Positions 48,978 through 57,085 of a DNA stretch of 64,000 nucleotides are shown here, in pieces. The stretch lies in assembly GCA_023091665.1 (NCBI GenBank), contig JALJCQ010000019.1:1-64000 (forward strand), read 5' to 3'. Origin of the DNA: Pythium myriotylum (Eukaryota; Oomycota; Peronosporomycetes; Pythiales; Pythiaceae). Within the stretch, counting starts at the first letter, position 1. Each line of letters starts with the position of its first letter. Both the position numbers and the translations under genes were made by a program. The notes beneath the pieces were generated by a model. That model searched no databases. It had not been told where the DNA came from and saw only the letters and a list, made by a program, of their open reading frames with translations.

Positions 48978-51900
48978 CTCACTGGTTTGCAGTCTTGCAT
49001 GCCGAACTTGGTCAGGATCGACTGCAGGAACTTGGTCTGCCGCATGGTCACGTCGCCGGACTTGGGGTCTTGATCAACTTCCATGCCGAGGCAGTACTTG
49101 AGTTCGCCGAGGTCGGACATCTCGAAGCGTTCGCTGAGTGCACGCTTGGTCGCCGTGAGCAACTCGAGGCTGTTGCAGGCGAGGATGAGGTCGTCGACGT
49201 AGATCACCACGAAGATCATCGCTGAGCCGCTCCGCTTGACGTACACGCAGTGGTCCATCTCGCACTTGGTGAAGCCGACCTTGCGCATGAAGGCGTCGAT
49301 GGTCTGGTTCCACATGCGTGGCGACTGCTTGAGACCGTAGAGCGAGCGCTTGAGCTTGCACACGTAGTCCGGGTGGCGCTGGTCGACGAAGCCTTCGGGC
49401 TGCTTCATGTAGATTTCTTCGTCGAGGTTGCCGTTCAGGAACGCCGTCTTGACATCCATCTGATGGATCATGAGCTTGTGTCGAGCGGCGATGCTGAGGA
49501 TGGTGCGGATCGACGTGAACTTGGCGACGGGTGCGAATGTCTCTTCGAAGTCGATGCCGTACTTCTGCAGGAACCCCTTGGCAACGAGTCGAGCCTTGTA
49601 CCGTTCGACAAGTCCTTCGGCGGTTTCCTTGACCTTGAACACCCACTTGCTGGTGATGGCCTTGCGTCCGGCTGGCAAAGGGACTAGGTCCCATGTCTCG
49701 TTCTTCTTGAGCGACTCGAGCTCGGAGTCGCAGGCTTCCTTCCAGTTGCTGGCGTCGTCGGATTCCATCGCCGACTTGAACGATGTCGGCAACTCTCCCC
49801 CTGAATTCACGACGAGAGCAAACTCTTCGAGATCGTAATCTTGGTCTTCTCCCCCTTGTTCTTGCACGTCTTCGCCTTCTTCGTCTTCATCTTCTACGCC
49901 TTCCTCTTCGATCGACGTGAGCAGTGCAGACAGATCTTCGAGCGATGTCCTTGGACCTTGCGTGGGTGGTGGAGTCGCACCACTTGTGCGACCAACCCGT
50001 CCGTAGCGCTTCTCAACTGGCGGTTCAGCCAGGTTCTCGAGCGAGTGCGTGCGAGAGTGGCGCTTGGACCCTGGTGCGTAGTCGACATTCGGCTGCTGGG
50101 CCGATGCTGGTGCTGCTGGACGCTGCGACCGCTGGCCCTGTTGCCACTCCGGTCGCTCGTAGCTGCGCTGACTTGGTGCTGGTGAGGCTGGCTGCTCACC
50201 CATGTCTTCATCATCTTGGTTGTCGGTTGCTTCATCTTGATCTTCATCATCTTCATCGCCGCGGAACTCGACGGACTTGCTCCAGGGTTCTTCGCGCTTG
50301 CCATCGTCGAACGTGTCTTCCATGAACTGCGCGTCTCGACTGATGACGATCCGGCCGGTTGCGATTTCTTCAAACCGATACGCCTTCTCGTGGTCCGAGT
50401 AGCCGAGGAACCGACACAAGATGGCTCGGGCGTCGAACTTCGACCGCTTCTCCTTGGGCACGTGGACGTACGCATGGCAGCCGAACACCTTGAAGTTGGC
50501 GAGCAAGGGCTTCTTCCCGTACCATTCTTCGTACGGCGACTTGTACGAGTCTTGAGCGCGGGTCGGAAGTCGGTTGCGAACTTCGACTGCAGTCATGACG
50601 GCTTCGCCCCAGTACTCGTCGGACAAGTTGGCATGGTGGAGCTTGCAACGACCACACTCACCGATGGTTCGGTTCATGCGCTCCGCCACACCGTTCAACT
50701 GAGGCGTGTATGGCGGCGTGACGTCGTGCTCGATGCCACGCTTGCGGCAGAACTTGGCAAGTTTGGCCGACTGGTACTCGCCGCCGCCGTCGGTTCGAAG
50801 CACCTTGACTCGACGACCGGTTTGGTTCTCGGCCCAGTTGACGAACTCGACGAACTTGTCGTAGACTTCGTCCTTGGACCGCATCAGGTACAACTTGCAC
50901 AGTCGAGACTTGTCGTCGGTGAACGTGGCGAAGTACTTCATGCCACCGAAAGTCGGAGTCTTCATGGGGCCGGCCACATCGCTGTACACGACGTCAAGCA
51001 GATTCGCAGACCGCTTGGTCGTGCCCGACTGGAACTTGACGCGAGTCAGCTTGCCGAGTGCACAGCCTTCACAGACCTCCCACTCCTGCACAGACCCGAT
51101 ATCGAGTCCGTCGGCGAGGTCCTTCTTGACGATGGCTTCGAGTCCGCTGAAGCCGATGTGACCGAGTCGGAGGTGCCACAGGTACGACTTGGACATGGCG
51201 CGACCTCGTCTTGTACTGGCGGCGTGGGCTGCTTCAGTCGACACTGGAGACATGTTGAGCTTGAACAGACCCTTGCCGATACGAGTGCCGATGGTCCGCT
51301 TGGCGCCCTTGAGAACGACGAAGCAACCGTCCTTGTCGAACGTCACGGGAGCAACGTCCTCCGTGAATCTTCCGACCGAGAACAGGTTGCGGCTGAGCTT
51401 GGGGATATGCCACACGTTGGTGAGCAAACCCTTCTTGACACCGCTTGGAGTCTTCATCGACATGAGAATGTCTCCCACGCCAACCGCTTGGACCGTGCCA
51501 TCATCGGCCAGATGCACGTCGACTGGTTCAATCTTCTTGTAGTTCATCATGAACTGCTTGGTTCGCGACATGTGCTGAGTCGCACCCGAGTCGACCAACC
51601 ACGCCGTGGATTGACTCGACTTGCCTTGGGTCTTCCCGACCGAGAACAGGTACTCGCCGGGGTCTTCATCTCGCGCAAGGTTCGCTCGCTGGAACCGTTG
51701 CCGAGGGTTGCCGTTTCCGTTGCCGTTGCCGTTGCCGCCGGAGTTGCCGTTGCCGTTGCCGTTGTCCTTGACACGCGAGTGGCACTCCGCGGCCCAATGA
51801 CCGATCTTGCCGCAGTAGTTGCACGTGCCAGTCTTCTTGACTGCACGGCCCTTGGGCTTCGCGTCACTTGTCATGAACGCTTGGCCAAGCGTGGCTCCGT

Positions 51901-52540
51901 CGCCACCTTGCTCCTTGCGCTTCATGTCTTCATGGAGCAGCCGAGACGTCACGAGTTCCCACGTGAGCGCGTCGACACGCGACTCCAACGCCGTGATGAG
52001 GAACTGGTACGACTCGCTGAGACTGCCGAGAAGCGTGATCACCAAGTCGTCTTCGCTGACCGGAGCGCCGACTGCGTCGAGTTGCTCGGCCAGGGTCTTG
52101 AGCTTGTTGATGTGCGTGAGCACATCGTCACCTTCTTCCATCATGGTCGTGAAGAAACGACGACGAAGAAAGAGCTTGTTGGCAAGGCTCTTCTTCTCGA
52201 AGTGTTCTTCCAGTCTTGACCATGCATCTTGCGCACCACTCGCCGACCGAACCAGCGGGAGCTGCGAGTCTTCCATCGCGAGACAGATCATCGCGAGCGC
52301 CTTGCGAGACTTCTTCTTGAAGAGGGCTCGGTCCGCGTCGGTCTGGCACTGCTCGAGTTTGACCTCTCCACAGACAACTTCCCAGACGTCGCGTTCTTCG
52401 AGCACCATCTGCATCTTGAACTTCCATGTGTGGAAGTTGGTTCCGTCGAACTTGTTGATGCGGGCTGGGGTGGTCGAATCCATGGCGAAGGCTGGGGAGG
52501 CGAAGTCGGTGGAGGCAGAGTCGGCTGGGCTTGGGCTCAT
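48978..52540 (-). pseudogene. E9 gag-pol, 5' piece (Gag through RT)
   Basis: Open from the ATG at 52538-52540 through Gag, zinc knuckle, protease, integrase DD35E, the acidic linker ([11 protein letters not shown]) and RT YVDD, to VRT at 48978, where the E10 block enters. With the 811 nt of the 3' piece it sums to exactly 4374 nt, the coding length of E2 and E12, and both pieces are free of stops. E9 was therefore a complete, open element when it was interrupted. Confidence 0.92.
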
Positions 52541-52544
52541 AACC
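52533..52544 (-). other. Primer-binding site of E9
   Basis: GGGCTCATAACC on the plus strand, abutting L16. Confidence 0.85.
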
Positions 52545-52903
52545 TGTTGAAAGGTCGCTTGGTTGGTGGGATGCAAAATGCAAAGTGAATTGATCGGGAC
52601 TTAGTTCGCTACTGCTACCTCTAAGCCGTCTGTGTGTGTCCTACGCTACCATAATCAAATGTATGTCCTACCTATCGTAAACATATGCAAACATAAACTG
52701 ACTTCGTGGATACTTCAACGAAGTCGATGGGTGGCACTGGATTCAAACCAGAACCAGACGGAGAATCTTCCACATGTCGAATCTTCCACATGTCGAATCT
52801 TCCACGGAGAATCTTCTGCAGGAGAATCTTCTACAGCCGAGCTTCAACTGCCGAGCTTCAACTGGAATGATGACGCTGGGTTCGAGGCGCATCATCTTCA
52901 ACA
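52545..52903 (-). repeat. LTR L16 (5' LTR of E9), 359 bp
   Basis: Starts TGTTGAAAGG like L12, abuts the primer-binding site at 52544, and ends before the second GTCTG. Confidence 0.94.
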
Positions 52904-52908
52904 GTCTG

Positions 52909-53179
52909 TGTGTGTCCTACGCTACCATAATCAAATGTATGTCCTACCTATCGTAAACATATGCAAACATAAACTGACTTCGTGGATACTTCAACGAAGT
53001 CGATGGGTGGCACTGGATTCAAACCAGAACCAGACGGAGAATCTTCCACATGTCGAATCTTCCACATGTCGAATCTTCCACGGAGAATCTTCTGCAGGAG
53101 GTTCTTCTACAGCCGAGCTTCAACTGCCGAGCTTCAACTGGAATGATGACGCTGGGTTCGAGGCGCATCATCTTCAACA
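52909..53179 (-). repeat. LTR L11b, second piece of E8's 5' LTR
   Basis: 271 bp beginning TGTGTGTCC, which completes L11a after E9 and one GTCTG are removed. Ends TTCAACA, then the E8 TSD GTCAG. Confidence 0.94.
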
Positions 53180-53184
53180 GTCAG

Positions 53185-53221
53185 GCGACGTGACCATGCG
53201 GCAGACCAAGTTCTTGCAGTC
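53185..53221 (+). pseudogene. E6 RT end, piece 3 (37 bp)
   Basis: GCGACGTGACC... to TTGCAGTC, the last bases of E6 before its 3' LTR. It continues 38414 after removal of the 14.8-kb E8 block and one TSD copy, and it ends in the same CAGTC|LTR junction as E4 and E11. Confidence 0.9.
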
Positions 53222-53580
53222 TGTTGAAGATGATGCGCCTCGAACCCAGCGTCATCATTCCAGTTGAAGCTCGGCAGTTGAAGCTCGGCTGTAGAAGATT
53301 CTCCTGCAGAAGATTCTCCGTGGAAGATTCGACATGTGGAAGATTCGACATGTGGAAGATTCTCCGTCTGGTTCTGGTTTGAATCCAGTGCCACCCATCG
53401 ACTTCGTTGAAGTATCCACGAAGTCAGTTTATGTTTGCATATGTTTACGATAGGTAGGACATACATTTGATTATGGTAGCGTAGGACACACACAGACGGC
53501 TTAGAGGTAGCAGTAGCGAACTAAGTCCCGATCAATTCACTTTGCATTTTGCATCCCACCAACCAAGCGACCTTCCAACA
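53222..53580 (+). repeat. LTR L17 shared by E6 and E11, 359 bp
   Basis: Ends E6 at CAGTC|TG and is followed by an intact primer-binding site. Confidence 0.95.
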
Positions 53581-53592
53581 GGTTATGAGCCC
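53581..53592 (+). other. Primer-binding site of E11
   Basis: GGTTATGAGCCC directly after L17. Confidence 0.85.
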
Positions 53593-54367
53593 AAGCCCAG
53601 CCGACTCTGCCTCCACCGACTTCGCCTCCCCAGCCTTCGCCATGGATTCGACCACCCCAGCCCGCATCAACAAGTTCGACGGAACCAACTTCCACACATG
53701 GAAGTTCAAGATGCAGATGGTGCTCGAAGAACGCGACGTCTGGGAAGTTGTCTGTGGAGAGGTCAAACTCGAGCAGTGCCAGACCGACGCGGACCGAGCC
53801 CTCTTCAAGAAGAAGTCTCGCAAGGCGCTCGCGATGATCTGTCTCGCGATGGAAGACTCGCAGCTCCCGCTGGTTCGGTCGGCGAGTGGTGCGCAAGATG
53901 CATGGTCAAGACTGGAAGAACACTTCGAGAAGAAGAGCCTTGCCAACAAGCTCTTTCTTCGTCGTCGTTTCTTCACGACCATGATGGAAGAAGGTGACGA
54001 TGTGCTCACGCACATCAACAAGCTCAAGACCCTGGCCGAGCAACTCGACGCAGTCGGCGCTCCGGTCAGCGAAGACGACTTGGTGACGCGAAGCCCAAGG
54101 GCCGTGCAGTCAAGAAGACTGGCACGTGCAACTACTGCGGCAAGATCGGTCATTGGGCCGCGGAGTGCCACTCGCGTGTCAAGGACAACGGCAACGGCAA
54201 CGGCAACCCTCGGCAACGGTTCCAGCGAGCCAACCTTGCGCGAGATGAAGACCCCGGCGAGTACCTGTTCTCGGTCGGGAAGACCCAAGGCAAGTCGAGT
54301 CAATCCACGGCGTGGTTGGTCGACTCGGGTGCGACTCAGCACATGTCGCGAACCAAGCAGTTCATGA
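53585..54367 (+). pseudogene. E11 gag, frameshifted by a 175-bp deletion
   Basis: From the ATG in the primer-binding site the Gag frame is normal for about 165 residues ([16 protein letters not shown] region onward) to SEDDLV, then the deletion shifts it and the rest to the stop at 54365-54367 is not Gag. The zinc knuckle codons are present but in the other frame. The product would be a Gag N-terminal part of 260 aa with an unrelated tail. The identical deletion is present in E6 and E13. Confidence 0.87.
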
Positions 54368-55888
54368 TGAACTACAAGAAGATTGACCCAGTCGACGTGC
54401 ATCTGGCCGATGATGGCACGGTCCAAGCGGTTGGCGTGGGAGACATTCTCATGTCAATGAAGACTCCAAGCGGTGTCAAGAAGGGTTTGCTCACCAACGT
54501 GTGGCATATCCCCAAGCTCAGCCGCAACCTGTTCTCGGTCGGAAGATTCACGGAGGACGTTGCTCCCGTGACGTTCGACAAGGACGGTTGCTTCGTCGTT
54601 CTCAAGGGCGCCAAGCGGACCATCGGCACTCGTATCGGCAAGGGTCTGTTCAAGCTCAACATGTCTCCAGTGTCGACTGAAGCAGCCCACGCCGCCAGTG
54701 CAAGACGAGGTCGCGCCATGTCCAAGTCGTACCTGTGGCACCTCCGACTCGGTCACATCGGCTTCAGCGGACTCGAAGCCATCGTCAAGAAGGACCTCGC
54801 CGACGGACTCGACATTGGGTCTGTGCAGGAGTGGGAGGTCTGTGAAGGCTGTGCACTCGGCAAGCTGACTCGCGTCAAGTTCCAGTCGGGCACGACCAAG
54901 CGGTCTGCGAATCTGCTTGACGTCGTGTACAGCGATGTGGCCGGCCCTATGAAGACTCCGACTTTCGGCGGCATGAAGTACTTCGCCACCTTCACCGACG
55001 ACAAGTCTCGACTGTGCAAGTTGTACCTGATGCGGTCCAAGGACGAAGTCTACGACAAGTTCGTCGAGTTCGTCAACTGGGCCGAGAACCAAACCGGTCG
55101 TCGAGTCAAGGTGCTTCGAACCGACGGCGGCGGCGAGTACCAGTCGGCCAAGCTTGCCAAGTTCTGTCGCAAGCGTGGCATCGAGCACGACGTCACGCCG
55201 CCATACACACCTCAGTTGAACGGTGTGGCGGAGCGCATGAACCGAACCATCGGTGAGTGTGGTCGTTGCAAGCTCCACCATGCCAACTTGTCCGACGAGT
55301 ACTGGGGCGAAGCCGTCATGACTGCAGTCGAAGTTCGCAACCGACTTCCGACCCGCGCTCAAGACTCGTACAAGTCGCCGTACGAAGAATGGTACGGGAA
55401 GAAGCCCTTGCTCGCCAACTTCAAGGTGTTCGGCTGCCATGCGTACGTCCACGTGCCCAAGGAGAAGCGGTCGAAGTTCGACGCCCGAGCCATCTTGTGT
55501 CGGTTCCTCGGCTACTCGGACCACGAGAAGGCGTATCGGTTTGAAGAAATCGCAACCGGCCGGATCGTCATCAGTCGAGACGCGCAGTTCATGGAAGACA
55601 CGTTCGACGACGGCAAGCGCGAAGAACCCTGGAGCAAGTCCGTCGAGTTCCGCGACAATGAAGATGATGAAGATCAAGATGAAGCAACCGACAACCAAGA
55701 TGATGAAGACATGGGTGAGCAGCCAGCCTCACCAGCACCAAGTCAGCGCAGCTACGAGCGACCGGAGTGGCAACAGGGCCAGCGGTCGCAGCGTCCAGCA
55801 GCACCAGCATCGGCCCAGCAGCCGAATGTCGACTACGCACCAGGGTCCAAGCGCCACTCTCGCACGCACTCGCTCGAGAACCTGGCTG
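54316..55888 (+). pseudogene. E11 protease-integrase-linker piece
   Basis: Open from the protease (VDSGATQHM) through pre-integrase, integrase DD35E and the first acidic linker ([11 protein letters not shown]) to LENLA, where E12 enters at GGCTG. There is no natural start; it would need the Gag frame. The frame upstream is broken by the 175-bp deletion. Confidence 0.88.
55884..55888 (+). repeat. TSD of E12: GGCTG (second copy 60939-60943)
   Basis: Both flanks identical; joined they give CCTGGCTGAACCGCC, as in other copies. Confidence 0.96.
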
Positions 55889-55960
55889 TGTTGAAGATGA
55901 TGCGCCTCGAACCCAGCGTCATCATTCCAGTTGAAGCTCGGCAGTTGAAGCTCGGCTGTA

Positions 55961-56029
55961 GAAGATTCTCCTGCAGAAGATTCTCCGTGGAAGATTCGAC
56001 ATGTGGAAGATTCGACATGTGGAAGATTC
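55961..56029 (+). promoter_or_regulatory. Array of five GAAGATTC palindromes in U3
   Basis: GAAGATTC at 55961, 55976, 55990, 56006 and 56022, spaced 14-16 bp. Each fits the heat-shock-element dyad nGAAnnTTCn. The 343- and 345-bp LTRs have four sites. Function is unproven; a plain minisatellite is the alternative. Confidence 0.4.
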
Positions 56030-56066
56030 TCCGTCTGGTTCTGGTTTGAATCCAGTGCCACCCATC

Positions 56067-56092
56067 GACTTCGTTGAAGTATCCACGAAGTC
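56067..56092 (+). other. 8-bp inverted repeat in U3
   Basis: GACTTCGT and ACGAAGTC separated by 10 bases, able to form a small hairpin. Seen at the equivalent place in all full LTRs. Role unknown. Confidence 0.5.
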
Positions 56093-56201
56093 AGTTTATG
56101 TTTGCATATGTTTACGATAGGTAGGACATACATTTGATTATGGTAGCGTAGGACACACACAGACGGCTTAGAGGTAGCAGTAGCGAACTAAGTCCCGATT
56201 A

Positions 56202-56217
56202 ATTCACTTTGCATTTT
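56202..56217 (+). promoter_or_regulatory. Oomycete Inr+FPR-like core promoter in the LTR
   Basis: ATTCACTTTGCATTTT matches the oomycete 16-base consensus GCTCATTYYNCAWTTT at 13 positions. If transcription starts at the A of TCA (56206), only 42 nt of LTR precede the internal region and the first ATG of the RNA is the one in the primer-binding site, 46 nt downstream. The motif recurs at the same place in the full-length LTRs. Inference from motif match only. Confidence 0.5.
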
Positions 56218-56247
56218 GCATCCCACCAACCAAGCGACCTTCCAACA

Positions 56248-56259
56248 GGTTATGAGCCC
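56248..56259 (+). other. Primer-binding site of E12, containing the polyprotein ATG
   Basis: GGTTATGAGCCC begins at the first base after the LTR. It is complementary to GGGCTCATAACC, which matches the anticodon stem-loop of eukaryotic initiator tRNA-Met (CAT anticodon, GGG/CCC stem) as I know it from yeast. This is the half-tRNA priming mode known for Drosophila copia and yeast Ty5. The ATG pairs with the anticodon. Confidence 0.85.
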
Positions 56260-57054
56260 AAGCCCAGCCGACTCTGCCTCCACCGACTTCGCCTCCCCAG
56301 CCTTCGCCATGGATTCGACCACCCCAGCCCGCATCAACAAGTTCGACGGAACCAACTTCCACACATGGAAGTTCAAGATGCAGATGGTGCTCGAAGAACG
56401 CGACGTCTGGGAAGTTGTCTGTGGAGAGGTCAAACTCGAGCAGTGCCAGACCGACGCGGACCGAGCCCTCTTCAAGAAGAAGTCTCGCAAGGCGCTCGCG
56501 ATGATCTGTCTCGCGATGGAAGACTCGCAGCTCCCGCTGGTTCGGTCGGCGAGTGGTGCGCAAGATGCATGGTCAAGACTGGAAGAACACTTCGAGAAGA
56601 AGAGCCTTGCCAACAAGCTCTTTCTTCGTCGTCGTTTCTTCACGACCATGATGGAAGAAGGTGACGATGTGCTCACGCACATCAACAAGCTCAAGACCCT
56701 GGCCGAGCAACTCGACGCAGTCGGCGCTCCGGTCAGCGAAGACGACTTGGTGATCACGCTTCTCGGCAGTCTCAGCGAGTCGTACCAGTTCCTCATCACG
56801 GCGTTGGAGTCGCGTGTCGACGCGCTCACGTGGGAACTCGTGACGTCTCGGCTGCTCCACGAAGACATGAAGCGCAAGGAGCAAGGTGGCGACGGAGCCA
56901 CGCTTGGCCAAGCGTTCATGACAAGTGACGCAAAGCCCAAGGGCCGTGCAGTCAAGAAGACTGGCACGTGCAACTACTGCGGCAAGATCGGTCATTGGGC
57001 CGCGGAGTGCCACTCGCGTGTCAAGGACAACGGCAACGGCAACGGCAACTCCGG

Positions 57055-57085
<31 letters not shown>

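Larger units (their letters stand above)
43188..52903 (-). mobile_element. E9: Fam1 element nested in E8's LTR and split by the E10 block
   Basis: 3' LTR 43188-43546, polypurine tract 43547-43555, internal pieces 43547-44311 and 48978-52544, primer-binding site 52533-52544, 5' LTR 52545-52903. Both LTRs begin TGTTGAAAGG on the plus strand instead of TGTTGGAAGG, a shared private variant that confirms they are a pair. The insert 44312-48972 is flanked by GGGTC. Without it E9 is a normal 5050 bp. Confidence 0.95.
38415..53179 (-). mobile_element. E8: Fam1 element nested in E6 and itself split by E9
   Basis: Minus-strand element: 3' LTR 38415-38773, polypurine tract 38774-38782, internal 38774-43099, primer-binding site 43088-43099, and a 5' LTR in two pieces (43100-43187 and 52909-53179, 88 + 271 = 359 bp) separated by E9 plus its TSD GTCTG. 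Without the insert it measures 5044 bp. TSD GTCAG flanks the whole. The two LTRs differ at least at AGAATCTTC versus AGGTTCTTC. Confidence 0.95.
30138..53580 (+). mobile_element. E6: Fam1 deletion derivative split by two later insertions
   Basis: Made of LTR 30138-30496, internal pieces 30497-31391, 36451-38414 and 53185-53221, and LTR 53222-53580. The first gap is E7 (TSD CAGTC) and the second is E8 with its own nested elements (TSD GTCAG). Three deletions are seen against intact copies: 412 bp at the 5' end removing the primer-binding site and Gag start (junction shares GGT), 175 bp in Gag (junction shares GTGA, 30587-30590), and 807 bp at the 3' end. It lacks primer-binding site, RNase H and polypurine tract, so it is non-autonomous. 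Confidence 0.9.
55889..56247 (+). repeat. LTR L18 (5' LTR of E12), 359 bp
   Basis: Used here as the reference LTR. A 14-bp near-direct repeat GTTGAAGCTCGGC(A/T) is at 55930-55957, five GAAGATTC sites at 55961-56029, a hairpin at 56067-56092, a core-promoter-like motif at 56202-56217, and terminal inverted TGTTG/CAACA. Confidence 0.97.

Noticed and set aside
55961..56029. LTR repeat cluster as a telomeric or centromeric satellite
   Set aside because: It is a short five-unit array confined to the LTR U3 region, not an independent satellite.
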